Origin: Streptomyces sp. SLBN-118
GTDB lineage: Bacteria; Actinomycetota; Actinomycetes; Streptomycetales; Streptomycetaceae
Direction: 5' to 3'
Length of the DNA: 64,000 bases
Assembly (NCBI RefSeq): GCF_006715635.1
Contig: NZ_VFNP01000002.1
Span: 3,286,001-3,350,000 of the forward strand
The notes below the pieces were generated by a model. It had not been told where the DNA came from. It did not search any database and saw only the letters and a program-made list of their open reading frames with translations. Made by a program: the position numbers and the translations under genes. Of the stretch, positions 9,849 to 18,164 are shown piece after piece (the first letter of the stretch is position 1; every line of letters begins with the position of its first letter).

Positions 9849-10253
9849 GTGAGCAGCGAGCACATGCAGATCGGCGAGGTCGCAGCACGGACCGAGCTGT
9901 CGCTGCGCACCATCCGGCACTACGAGGAAACCGGCCTCGTCATCCCCTCCGCCCGCTCCCAGGGCGGCTTCCGCCTCTACACCGAGGCCGACGTCGCCCG
10001 CCTGATGGTCATCCGCCGCATGAAGCCGCTCGGCTTCACCCTCGAGGAGATGCGCGCCCTGCTGGAGGCCACCGAGCGCCTCGACTCGGGAGAGGAGCTG
10101 CCGCCCGAGGAGCGCGAATCACTGCTGGAGCGGATCCGCGGCTTCGAGCAGGCCGCCCAGCAACGGGTCGAGGATCTGCGCACCCAGCTGTCCCGGGCGC
10201 AGGAGTTCGCGGCCACACTGGCAAAGCGCCTCACCCGGACTCCCACGCCCTGA
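9849..10253 (+). CDS. MerR-family transcriptional regulator
   Basis: A 134-residue regulator. The N-terminal winged helix-turn-helix reads MQIGEVAARTELSLRTIRHY, then YEETGL, with the usual GGFRLY wing at about residues 38-43. A coiled-coil dimerisation helix follows (about 75-125). GTG 9849 is chosen over GTG 9828 because GAGGAAGG precedes it at normal spacing. No cysteine cluster for metal binding is present, so the effector is probably not a soft metal. The gene lies between the SulP gene (divergent) and the YibE/F gene (same strand, 183 bases downstream). Confidence 0.85.
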   Translation: MSSEHMQIGEVAARTELSLRTIRHYEETGLVIPSARSQGGFRLYTEADVARLMVIRRMKPLGFTLEEMRALLEATERLDSGEELPPEERESLLERIRGFEQAAQQRVEDLRTQLSRAQEFAATLAKRLTRTPTP

Positions 10254-10436
10254 CCCACCCAGCAGCCGCAGGGATCCCCGGACGGCACGACGATGAGCTC
10301 ACCACCCGCCGGATCGCCGCGAAGTCGCGCGGTGATCGGGCTGAGTCCACGACACAGCCGTTCCCGTACCCTTCCTCAGAGCCGCCGCGCAGGCCCGGCT
10401 CCGGAGGGGGGCACGGACAATCGCGAGGGAGACGGC

Positions 10437-12083
10437 ATGGGAGCCGCAGACCGGCAGAGTGCCGAAGACTGGAACGGCGTCGGCAACCGGCCCCGATCCA
10501 CAGGTGACCGCACAGGCGAGTACGGCCACGACCACGCGTACGGGCATCCTCCTGAGTCTGTGCCTCCCCCCGGCTACGGCCCCGATGTCGGCGTGGGCCG
10601 TAGCCCCTCTCCGGCCATAGGCCACGGGCACAGCGCCGTGATGGGCGACGGGCACGCCAGAGTCACTGGCGCCGGACTTGGGCACGGTCCCGGCGGCGGG
10701 CACGACCACGATCATGGCGGCGACCATGGACACGGTCTCGATCCCGGCTCTGGTTCTGGTGGGGGGCACGGTCACACGCACAGCCATGGTCCGGCGGCCC
10801 CGGTCTCCAAGCATCTGCGCAAGGTCATCGCGGCGATCCTCATACCGTTCACAGCGGCCGTGGTGGTCGGGCTCGCGGTGCTGTGGCCCGGCGGTGCCCC
10901 GCCGCACGCGCGCACCGGCGTGGGATTCGACCGGCAGACCCAGCAGGCGACGGTCACCAAGGTCGCGAGCGTGAGCTGCAAGGCGGTGAACGCCTCGGGC
11001 GAGACCCCGACCGGCGACACGTCCACCGCTGAGGGCTCTTCCGCCCAGCAAGAGGCGAGCGGCACCTGCAAGAAGGCGACGATCCGCGTCGACACCGGCA
11101 AGGACAAGGGCCGTACGTTCACCGAGATCGTTCAGCCGGACCAGTCGCGGCAGTTGCACGAGGGTGAGAAGGTCGTGGCCGCCTACGAGCCCTCCGCGCC
11201 GAAGGACCTGCAGTACTCGGTCACCGACGTGAACCGGAAGTTCCCGATGGTGCTGCTCGCCGGCATCTTTGCTATCGCCGTCGTGGTGGTGGGCCGGATG
11301 CGTGGCGTGATGGCCCTGGTCGCGCTGGCCGTCAGTTTCATGGTGCTGACCTTCTTCATCCTGCCCGCGATCCTGCAGGGCTCGAACCCGCTGCTGGTGG
11401 CAGTCGTCGGGGCCAGCGCCATCATGCTGATCGCCCTCTACATGTGCCATGGCCTCTCGGCCCGCACGTCGGTCGCGGTGCTCGGCACACTGCTCTCGCT
11501 GGTGCTGATCGGCCTGCTCGGCTCCGGGTTCATCGACTGGGCAGCGCTGACCGGCAACACCGACGACAGCACCGGCCTGATCCACGGCCTGTATCCGAGC
11601 ATTGACATGAGCGGTCTGCTGCTCGCGGGCGTCATCATCGGTTCGCTCGGTGTCCTCGACGACGTGACGGTCACGCAGACGTCGGCGGTCTGGGAGCTGC
11701 ACGAGGCCAATCCGTCGATGGGCTGGCGCGGGTTGTACCGGGCGGGCATCCGCATCGGCCGCGACCACATCGCATCGGTCGTCAACACCCTTGTCCTCGC
11801 CTACGCCGGCGCCGCCCTGCCGCTGCTGCTGCTCTTCTCCATCGCGCAGAGCAGTGTGGGGACGGTCGCCAACAGCGAGCTGGTGGCCGAGGAGATCGTG
11901 CGCACGCTGGTGGGCTCGATCGGCCTGGTCGCCTCGGTGCCGGTCACCACGGCGCTGGCTGCCCTGGTGGTCTCGGCCGACCGATCCGGTCCCCAGGCGG
12001 CAACGGCGACAGCGGGCGCGGAGGCGGCGTCCGGCGGACCGGCTGCGGGCCGGAGTGGGAGAGGGCGTCGGCGGAAGCGGTAG
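10437..12083 (+). CDS. YibE/F-family membrane protein with His-rich N-terminus
   Basis: A 548-residue protein. The N-terminal ~115 residues are rich in His, Gly and Asp: 16 histidines, many as GHGH or HDHD pairs, which looks like a metal-binding tail. One transmembrane helix follows (about 122-145), then an extracytoplasmic region with two Cys (about 150-270), then about 7 membrane segments with the YibE/F motif LGVLDDVTVTQTSAVWEL. The C-terminus is basic. ATG 10437 is chosen because GCGAGGGAG precedes it and upstream codons are not protein-like. YibE/F proteins are of unknown function. The His-rich tail may store or sense metal. Confidence 0.85.
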   Translation: MGAADRQSAEDWNGVGNRPRSTGDRTGEYGHDHAYGHPPESVPPPGYGPDVGVGRSPSPAIGHGHSAVMGDGHARVTGAGLGHGPGGGHDHDHGGDHGHGLDPGSGSGGGHGHTHSHGPAAPVSKHLRKVIAAILIPFTAAVVVGLAVLWPGGAPPHARTGVGFDRQTQQATVTKVASVSCKAVNASGETPTGDTSTAEGSSAQQEASGTCKKATIRVDTGKDKGRTFTEIVQPDQSRQLHEGEKVVAAYEPSAPKDLQYSVTDVNRKFPMVLLAGIFAIAVVVVGRMRGVMALVALAVSFMVLTFFILPAILQGSNPLLVAVVGASAIMLIALYMCHGLSARTSVAVLGTLLSLVLIGLLGSGFIDWAALTGNTDDSTGLIHGLYPSIDMSGLLLAGVIIGSLGVLDDVTVTQTSAVWELHEANPSMGWRGLYRAGIRIGRDHIASVVNTLVLAYAGAALPLLLLFSIAQSSVGTVANSELVAEEIVRTLVGSIGLVASVPVTTALAALVVSADRSGPQAATATAGAEAASGGPAAGRSGRGRRRKR

Positions 12084-12646
12084 CAGTGATCTTTCCAAGG
12101 TGGGCCCGGCCCGCGTGGCCCCTTGCCTGGTCCACCGCGGCATGGGAAAGCTGCCGATAACTGCCCAGGCCACTTCATATGGCGGAAGAGCGTGGGTTCA
12201 CCTGTGGGAGTGGACTCGGGCGAGACCGCGCCCGCGCTCGAAGTCATCCTGTCTCATCCGACGGCGTGGTGCTCATGATGGTCGGCCTTGCCAAAGTTGC
12301 ACACAGCGTCCAGGTGAGCCGTTGACGTGATACGGCAGTTGCGTCGCCCGCTACAAAGAGGCGGCGTTGATCGCATTTATCAACGGGTGGCTCTGACCGG
12401 CACTTTCCCAGCAGGGCACCCGACGGCATGTCATGTCAGCTGTGTGGCACGTCTGTTACGTCTATGCAGGACCCTTGTGCAATTCCTTTAGAAGGCTCAA
12501 TCTTTCGGCTGACACACAGGAGATGCGCAGGACGTATCCGGGAGAGGTTCACCCAGCCTTGGCATGCTCACGCCATTCCCGTCGTGCCTCTTCGTGTGTG
12601 CACCACCCCCCCACCAGCGCACCACCGATTGAGGAGGATCCCTCAG
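12084..12646. other. Intergenic region and long leader of the subtilase gene
   Basis: About 560 bases without a convincing gene. It holds a small inverted repeat, GTTGAT-N7-ATCAAC (12366-12384), and a GAGGAGG ribosome-binding site just before 12647. AT content rises around 12430-12510, which may mark the promoter. Confidence 0.4.
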
Positions 12647-14221
12647 ATGGCAGTGATGCGTCATTCCCGCCGAAGACTGGCCGCGATCAGCGCCACGGCC
12701 ACCGCGGTGCTCGCCGCGGGCCTCGTCTCCGCCCTCCCCGCCGGCGCCGCTCCGGCCGCTCCCGAAGGCCGCATCCAGTACGAGGGGGCGGCGAACTCCG
12801 TCGCCGGCAGCTACATCGTGACCCTGAAGTCGAACGCGGCGAAGGCCGGCTCCGCCGAGGGCCGGGCCCTGGCCAAGCACTACGGCGCCACGATCGAGCG
12901 CACGTACCGCAAGGCCCTGAACGGCTATGCGATCGAGGCGTCCGAGGCGGAGGCAAAGCGATTCGCCGCCGACCCGGCCGTCGCGTCCGTCGTCCAGAAC
13001 CGCACCTTCCACATTGACGCGACCCAGACCAACCCGCCCTCTTGGGGCCTGGACCGCATCGACCAGAAGAACCTCCCGCTGGACAGCAAGTACACCTACC
13101 CGGACTCCGCCGGGCAGGGCGTGACGGCGTACATCGTCGACACCGGTGTCCGCATCACGCACACCGACTTCGGCGGTCGCGCCTCCTACGGCTACGACGC
13201 TGTCGACAACGACAACACAGCCCAGGACGGCAACGGCCACGGCACACACGTCGCCGGCACCGTCGCCGGGAACGCCTACGGCGTCGCCAAGAAGGCGAAG
13301 ATCGTCGCCGTCCGCGTGCTCAACAACTCAGGCTCCGGCACCACCGCCCAAGTTGTCGCCGGCATCGACTGGGTCGCCCAGAACCACTCCGGCCCGTCCG
13401 TCGCCAACATGTCTCTCGGCGGCGGCGCCGACAGCGCCCTCGACACCGCCGTACGCAACGCCATCGCCTCCGGAGTCACCTTCGCCGTCGCTGCCGGCAA
13501 TGACAGCTCCAACGCCTCCAACTACTCGCCCGCGCGCGTGAGCGAGGCCATTACGGTCGGCTCGACCACCTCCAGCGACGCCCGCTCCAGTTTCTCCAAC
13601 TACGGCTCCATCCTGGACATCTTCGCACCGGGCTCGTCCATCACCTCGTCCTGGAACTCCAGCGACACCGCGACGAACACGATCTCTGGCACGTCGATGG
13701 CGACACCGCACGTGACAGGCGCGGCAGCGGTCTATTTGGCGGACCATCCCGGCTCCACGCCCGCGCAGGTCGCCTCCGGCCTCGTCGCCGCCGCCTCCAC
13801 CGGCGTCGTCGGCAACCCGGGCACCGGCTCGCCCAACCGCCTCCTGAACGTCGGCGGTGGAACGACCACGCCTCCCGGCCCGCGCTTCGAGAACGCCGCC
13901 GACTACGCGATCAACGACAACTCCACGGTCGAGTCGCCCGTCACCGTCAGCGGCGTCTCGGGCAACGCGCCCTCGGCCCTGGCCGTCGAGGTCCACATCG
14001 TCCACACCTACATCGGCGACCTCCAGGTCCAGCTGATCGCCCCCGACGGCACCGCGTACACGCTCAAGTCGTACGGCACCGGCGGCAGTTCGGACAACAT
14101 CAACACCACGTACTCCGTCAACGCCTCCTCCGAGATCGCGAACGGCACATGGAAACTGAGGGTCAGCGACAACGCCGACCTGGACACGGGGAAGATCGAC
14201 TCCTGGGCGCTCCAGTTCTGA
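12647..14221 (+). CDS. Secreted S8 serine protease (subtilase) with C-terminal P-domain
   Basis: A 524-residue secreted protease. A signal peptide with RHSRRRL and a hydrophobic core ends near PAGAAPA (about residue 36). An I9 propeptide follows (about 53-125), then the S8 catalytic domain (about 130-405). The catalytic triad is visible: Asp165 (IVDTGV), His198 (GHGTHVAG) and Ser350 (GTSMATPHV), with oxyanion Asn285 (AAGND). After a short Pro/Gly linker comes a proprotein-convertase-type P/homoB domain (about 415-524), ending in WALQF. ATG 12647 is preceded by GAGGAGG. Extracellular protein degradation is the likely role. The frame also runs open upstream but without a second signal sequence. 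Confidence 0.95.
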   Translation: MAVMRHSRRRLAAISATATAVLAAGLVSALPAGAAPAAPEGRIQYEGAANSVAGSYIVTLKSNAAKAGSAEGRALAKHYGATIERTYRKALNGYAIEASEAEAKRFAADPAVASVVQNRTFHIDATQTNPPSWGLDRIDQKNLPLDSKYTYPDSAGQGVTAYIVDTGVRITHTDFGGRASYGYDAVDNDNTAQDGNGHGTHVAGTVAGNAYGVAKKAKIVAVRVLNNSGSGTTAQVVAGIDWVAQNHSGPSVANMSLGGGADSALDTAVRNAIASGVTFAVAAGNDSSNASNYSPARVSEAITVGSTTSSDARSSFSNYGSILDIFAPGSSITSSWNSSDTATNTISGTSMATPHVTGAAAVYLADHPGSTPAQVASGLVAAASTGVVGNPGTGSPNRLLNVGGGTTTPPGPRFENAADYAINDNSTVESPVTVSGVSGNAPSALAVEVHIVHTYIGDLQVQLIAPDGTAYTLKSYGTGGSSDNINTTYSVNASSEIANGTWKLRVSDNADLDTGKIDSWALQF

Positions 14222-14239
14222 CGCTCACCGGCTGACGGC

Positions 14240-14297
14240 CCTCGTCCTCGCGTCGTACGGCACCGGGTCCGTGACCCAGCCCGCCGCGAGGACGAGG
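14240..14297 (+). terminator. Long-loop hairpin after subtilase gene
   Basis: A perfect 13-bp stem (CCTCGTCCTCGCG at 14240-14252 with CGCGAGGACGAGG at 14285-14297) starts 18 bases past the stop codon. The 32-base loop is long for a terminator but the position fits. Confidence 0.5.
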
Positions 14298-14346
14298 CGC
14301 GTGCCCCGGTAGAGGGCGAGGAAGCCGAAGTGACAGTGAGCGCTGC

Positions 14347-14901
14347 CTGGCCAGGGACGACTGGACAGAGGGCTATCCGCACAAACCCGAGCCGTGGCCG
14401 GGGCTGCGCACCATGCCAGGGCTTGAGCCCGATGAACTGGCCCAGGTGGAGCGGCTGGTGAGGAAGGCGACCGGCGCCCGGAGGATCTGGGCCGAACAGC
14501 CGTCGGGCGGCGGCACGTTCAACCACAACTGCGTTCAGGTCGTCGGCGAGGGCGAATGCGAGCCACGGCCCCACACCGATTCGCGGACACTGTGCCGCTA
14601 CGCGGCGGTTCTCTATCTCAACCCGCGGGTTCCCAAGAACTGCGGGACCAGCTTCTACCGCCAGAGCCTGCCCGGCGGATCCCTGGGCGGCAATCACGTA
14701 GCTGCCCCGCACAACAACCTCGTCGACGCGCTGGGCACACGTTTCGTCTCACCGGACTCTTTCGTCGAGGATGTGAGGGTCCCCCATCGCGCCAACCGGC
14801 TGCTGCTGTACTCCGCCAACCTGATCCACACTGCCACCGGCTACTGGGGTCAGACCCTGGAGGAGAAGCGCATGACAGCCGTCTTCTTCTGGAAGGCCTG
14901 A
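14347..14901 (+). pseudogene. 5'-truncated 2OG-oxygenase-like protein (DUF6445-like)
   Basis: The frame becomes protein-like at about 14347 (LARDDWTEGYPHKPEPW). It continues through an HxD pair (PHTD), a NPRVPKNCGTSFYRQ stretch and a second His (SANLIHTATGYWG), the ligand pattern of Fe(II)/2-oxoglutarate oxygenase-like folds, to a stop at 14901. An internal ATG at 14413 could start a 162-residue protein. However, the preceding 22 codons are plainly homologous-looking and have no start of their own, so the true N-terminus (about 30-60 residues) seems lost. No ribosome-binding site precedes 14413. Likely a decaying gene; its family name is from memory of similar actinobacterial proteins. Confidence 0.55.
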
Positions 14902-14990
14902 ACCACGGGAGCCGGAGCGAGTGCCAGGGGTGTGCACACATCCCTGGCCGAGCATCCAGCGAGCCCCCGCCGGCCTGTGCTGTCGTCACG

Positions 14991-15122
14991 CACCAGGAAC
15001 GCCAACGCCGCCGCGGGGGTGATGCCCCGGCGCACCAGCGCCCCGGCCACCGGCACGGAGGCGCACTCGCATCCGGGCAGGACCGCCCCGGCCATCCCGG
15101 CGACCGGCACCGCCAGGGCTGG
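14991..15122 (-). pseudogene. Inverted internal fragment of a DUF318-type permease gene
   Basis: On the minus strand, 44 codons read PALAVPVAG, then LPGCECASVPVAGALVRRG, then TPAAALAFLV. They match residues 117-159 of the intact permease at 17091-18164 (its 357-residue open frame; PVLAVPVAS, LPGCECASVPVAGSLIRRG). The fragment lies head to head with the plus-strand fragment starting at 15117. This is the signature of an internal inversion followed by deletion. No start or stop of its own. Confidence 0.75.
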
Positions 15123-15590
15123 TTGTGGCAGCGGCTGGGCCGCACCGACTGGCTGCGCCCACCGGATCGCCCGTCGTCCGACGGCCTCAGCAAAGGGGCG
15201 GCGTTCTGGGGTTCCGTACGGCATGACGTGATGCACGCCGGCGGCTTCCTCGTCGTCGGCGCGATGGCCGCGGCCACTCTCAAAGCGGTGGTGCCGGCAG
15301 GCTGGCTGCACGCCGCGGCGGGAAACCCTGTGGTGTCGATCCTCGCCCTGGCGGTCCTCGCGGTGCTGTTGTCGATCTGCTCCGAGGCCGACGCGTTCGT
15401 GGCCGCGTCCCTGTCCCAGTTCTCGCTCACCGCCCGGCTGGTATTCCTCGTCGTCGGGCCGATGATCGACCTGAAGCTGTTCGCCATGCAGGCGGCCACG
15501 TTCGGCCGCGGGTTCGCGCTACGGTTCGCCCCTGCCACCTTCGCCCTGGCCGTCCTCATGTCGGTCCTGGTCGGGGCGGTGCTGCTGTGA
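15117..15590 (+). pseudogene. 3' half of a DUF318-type permease gene
   Basis: 158 codons from GWLWQRLGR to the stop match residues 199-357 of the intact permease downstream (GWLWLKLGR, HAGGFLVxGAMAAAT, CSEADAFVAASL, VVGPMxDLKL). Residues 1-116 are absent, 117-159 lie inverted just upstream, and 160-198 are missing. The end overlaps the next gene by 4 bases (GTGA), as in the intact pair, so this was once a working permease/TIGR03943 operon. Confidence 0.8.
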
Positions 15591-16321
15591 ACCGGCAGGC
15601 GCAAGCAGTCGTGCTGTTCCTCGTCGGCGGGGCGGCGCTGCGCGCCGGTTTCACCGACCTCTACCTGCGTTACGTCAAGGCCGGGTTGCGACCGTTGCTG
15701 CTGGTGGCCGGCATCGTCCTGATCGTCGCCGCCATCGCCACCGTCTGGTACGAACTGCGTCGGCCGCGCGTAACCGAGGAGAACCAGCCTGAGCGTGAGC
15801 ACCACGACCTGCGCGGCCACGCCCACCGCGAACCGCGCATCGCCTGGCTCCTGGCCCTGCCCCTGCTCGCTCTCGTCTTGGTTGCCCCACCCGCACTGGG
15901 CTCCTACAGCGCCATGCGCACCGGAACGGGCCTGCAAAAGCCCTGGGGTTTCCCCGCCCTCCCCGTCGGCGACCCCATCCAGCTCAGCGTCGTCGACTAC
16001 GCCGGGCGAGCCGTTTACGACCACGGACGCTCACTCAACGACCGGCAGATCAAAGTCACCGGCTTCATCACCTTCGACGGCAGCGGCGCACCCTACCTGA
16101 CCCGCATGATCCTCAACTGCTGCGCTGCCGACGCCCTGCCCGTCAAGATCGGCCTGTCGGGACAGATTCCTCCCGTCCTCAAGCCCGACGCGTGGCTCGA
16201 AGTCACCGGCACCTACACCAGCAAGCAGACCAAAGACCCCGTCAACGACGGCGCCATCCCATTCCTCAACATCAGCCATGCCAGACCGGTCCCTGCCCCA
16301 CACGACCAGTACGAAGAGTGA
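15587..16321 (+). CDS. TIGR03943-family putative permease subunit (copy 1)
   Basis: A 244-residue protein with two N-terminal membrane segments (about 8-28 and 38-58), a short polar loop with His (HDLRGHAHRE), a third membrane segment (about 84-104, ending APPALGSY), then an extracytoplasmic domain with the family's paired cysteines (LNCCAADALP). GTG 15587 overlaps the stop of the broken permease upstream. The protein is intact, but its partner is destroyed, so it is either orphaned or pairs with the permease encoded at 17121-18164. The family accompanies DUF318 permeases in metal-responsive loci; transport substrate is unknown. Confidence 0.8.
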   Translation: MNRQAQAVVLFLVGGAALRAGFTDLYLRYVKAGLRPLLLVAGIVLIVAAIATVWYELRRPRVTEENQPEREHHDLRGHAHREPRIAWLLALPLLALVLVAPPALGSYSAMRTGTGLQKPWGFPALPVGDPIQLSVVDYAGRAVYDHGRSLNDRQIKVTGFITFDGSGAPYLTRMILNCCAADALPVKIGLSGQIPPVLKPDAWLEVTGTYTSKQTKDPVNDGAIPFLNISHARPVPAPHDQYEE

Positions 16322-16326
16322 AGTAG

Positions 16327-16621
16327 TCAGGTACGCATATCCGCTTCGAGACGGGCCGAGCTTGCCACGAGTGAAGCGGTGACCCCGTGCCGCGGCGCTG
16401 TGAGCACCTGCTGTGCGGGTCCCTGCTCGATGAGCTCACCGGCGTCCAGTACGGCGATCCGGGCGGCAGTCGCTGCGGTGTCGAGGTCGTGGGTGATGAG
16501 GAACAGGGCCAGTTCGGGTCGGTCTCGCAGCAGGCCGGCGAGCGTGTCCAGGAGGCCGCGTCGGGTGACCGTGTCGAGGCCGGAGGTGATCGGTCGCGCA
16601 GAGCAGGCGACTTCGCCACAA
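16327..16621 (-). pseudogene. C-terminal remnant of an ABC transporter ATP-binding protein
   Basis: About 98 codons on the minus strand contain the end of an ABC ATPase: a D-loop (TSGLDTVTRRGLLD), the switch histidine region (ALFLITHDLDTAA), then ARIAVLDAGELIEQGP, ending at a stop at 16327-16329. Walker A, signature and Walker B are missing; upstream of about 16620 the reading is not family-like. The layout resembles peptide/nickel-type importers. It sits back to back with the Fur-family box at 16653, so it may once have been under the same control. Confidence 0.7.
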
Positions 16622-16652
16622 CGAACGGCCAGCTACGACAGCATCAGCCCGA

Positions 16653-16677
16653 TTTGATAATGGAATCCATTATCAAA
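16653..16677. promoter_or_regulatory. Fur-family (probably Zur) operator before rpmF2
   Basis: A 25-bp palindrome with 12-bp perfect arms and one central A. It contains the 7-1-7 core TAATGGA-A-TCCATTA flanked by TTTGA and TCAAA. It lies 38 bases upstream of the L32 start. AT-rich 7-1-7 palindromes are typical of Fur-family sites. The downstream gene, a cysteine-free ribosomal protein, points to Zur rather than Fur or Nur. Confidence 0.7.
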
Positions 16678-16715
16678 TAACCTCGGCGGCGCCACCCAGA
16701 GAGGACCCCGAACCC

Positions 16716-16886
16716 ATGGCCGTACCCAAGCGGAAGATGTCCCGCAGCAACACCCGCCACCGCCGCGCCCAGTGGAAGGCCAGCACACCGCAGCTCGTGC
16801 CGATCACGGTCGACGGCGTCGCCCATCTGGTGCCCCAGCGGCTGGCCAAGGCGTACGAGCGCGGTCTGCTGCGCCCCGAAGGCTGA
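16716..16886 (+). CDS. rpmF: Ribosomal protein L32, zinc-free paralogue
   Basis: A 56-residue L32 (starts [17 protein letters not shown]). Canonical zinc-binding L32 has four cysteines in its C-terminal half; this one has none, which marks it as the C-minus paralogue made during zinc limitation to release zinc held in ribosomes. AGAGAGG precedes ATG 16716. The Fur-family box at 16653-16677 would repress it when zinc is plentiful. A hairpin follows at 16942. Confidence 0.92.
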   Translation: MAVPKRKMSRSNTRHRRAQWKASTPQLVPITVDGVAHLVPQRLAKAYERGLLRPEG

Positions 16887-16941
16887 CGCGCGACGCCTGC
16901 GAGCACGAGCACCCGGAACTCGTACCGCAGATGTGAGGACT

Positions 16942-16984
16942 CCGGGTTGGGCGGTGGTCGCAGCCATGGCACTGCCCAACCCGG
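16942..16984 (+). terminator. Hairpin after rpmF2
   Basis: An 11-bp perfect stem: CCGGGTTGGGC (16942-16952) with GCCCAACCCGG (16974-16984), 21-base loop. Confidence 0.55.
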
Positions 16985-17120
16985 TACGCCCACCCGCCCC
17001 GCGAGGGCGGTGGACTATGCCGGTTCGACCGTGTGTCCGACGATGGTGGGCATCAGCCAATCTCCGGGATGAGCGCATCCCGCGGTTATCGTGATGCTCT
17101 CTCAGACAACCGGAGCCGAC

Positions 17121-18164
17121 GTGAACGAAGCGGACGGGTTGGTGAAAGACCTGCGGGTCGACACCCCAGGGCAGCCCGGGACAATCACTGCGTCGGGTCG
17201 CCCCGCCCCGGCGTCCGTCCTTGCAACAGGCGCTGTCTCGGCACTGGCCGTTGTCGGGCTCGCCTGGGCCGCAGGCGCAGCCGACTGGCTGACCCATCCC
17301 GGCTTCCGTGCCTGGCAGACCGTCTGCGTGGCCGTCACCGTTCAAGCCCTTCCGTTCCTCATCCTGGGGACGCTGATCTCCGGAGCAGTCAACGCCTTCG
17401 TACCGGCGCAGGCGTTCAGTAAGGTGCTGCCGCGCAATCCGGTGCTCGCGGTGCCTGTGGCAAGCGCGGCCGGGATCGTGCTGCCGGGCTGCGAGTGCGC
17501 CTCGGTACCCGTGGCCGGGAGCCTGATCCGGCGGGGAGTGACACCGGCCGCCGCCTTCGCGTTCCTCCTGTCGGCACCGGCCGTCAACCCGATCGTCCTC
17601 ACCGCAACCGCCGTTGCGTTCCCCGGCAAGCCGGAGATGGTTGCCGCCCGGCTCATCGCTTCATTGGCCACCTCCGCGGCGATGGGCTGGCTGTGGCTGA
17701 AGCTCGGCCGTTCAAAGTGGTTGCGGATGCCGGCCCGGCACACCGGCCACCAGCACGGGCACAGCCGCTGGGAAGAGTTCCGCCTCGGCTTCCAGCACGA
17801 CTTCCTGCACGCCGGCGGGTTCCTCGTACTCGGCGCCATGGCCGCGGCCACCTTCAATGTCACCGTGCCACGATCGGTGCTGGACACCTTCTCCGGCTCG
17901 CCCTGGACGTCGGTGCTGTTCCTCGCCGGGCTCGCGATCGTCCTCGCCGTCTGCTCGGAGGCCGACGCCTTCGTCGCCGCCTCGCTGACCGGCTTCTCCT
18001 CCACCGCCCGCCTGACGTTCATGGTCGTCGGCCCCATGGTCGACCTCAAACTGATCGCCCTGCAGGCCGGAACATTCGGCCGGTCCTTCGCACTCCGGTT
18101 CTCGGCGGCCACCGCGGTGGCCGCCATCGTGTGCAGTGTCCTCGTCGGGTGGTGGCTGCTGTGA
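17121..18164 (+). CDS. DUF318/YcgQ-partner permease (intact copy)
   Basis: A 347-residue membrane permease with about 8 hydrophobic segments. The hallmark motif LPGCECASVPVAG is near residue 125 and repeats in spirit as CSEADAFVAASL near residue 280. A His-rich loop (HTGHQHGHSRWEE) lies about two thirds along. GTG 17121 is chosen because GGAG lies 5 bases before it; the frame is open from 17091. It overlaps the next gene by 4 bases (GTGA), so the two are translationally coupled. The family is linked to metal or redox stress loci but the substrate is not known; its place beside a Fur-type box and rpmF2 suggests metal. Confidence 0.85.
   Translation: MNEADGLVKDLRVDTPGQPGTITASGRPAPASVLATGAVSALAVVGLAWAAGAADWLTHPGFRAWQTVCVAVTVQALPFLILGTLISGAVNAFVPAQAFSKVLPRNPVLAVPVASAAGIVLPGCECASVPVAGSLIRRGVTPAAAFAFLLSAPAVNPIVLTATAVAFPGKPEMVAARLIASLATSAAMGWLWLKLGRSKWLRMPARHTGHQHGHSRWEEFRLGFQHDFLHAGGFLVLGAMAAATFNVTVPRSVLDTFSGSPWTSVLFLAGLAIVLAVCSEADAFVAASLTGFSSTARLTFMVVGPMVDLKLIALQAGTFGRSFALRFSAATAVAAIVCSVLVGWWLL

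Noticed and set aside
10299..12173. A 624-codon frame antisense to the YibE/F gene
   Set aside because: Composition is a mirror of the real gene; no domain and no start signal.
12366..12384. GTTGAT-N7-ATCAAC repeat as an operator
   Set aside because: Too short and far from the start codon to support a call; noted only in the intergenic entry.
16887..16935. Short frame after rpmF2 (ACEHEHPELVPQM)
   Set aside because: No start, no ribosome-binding site and no known ribosomal protein match.
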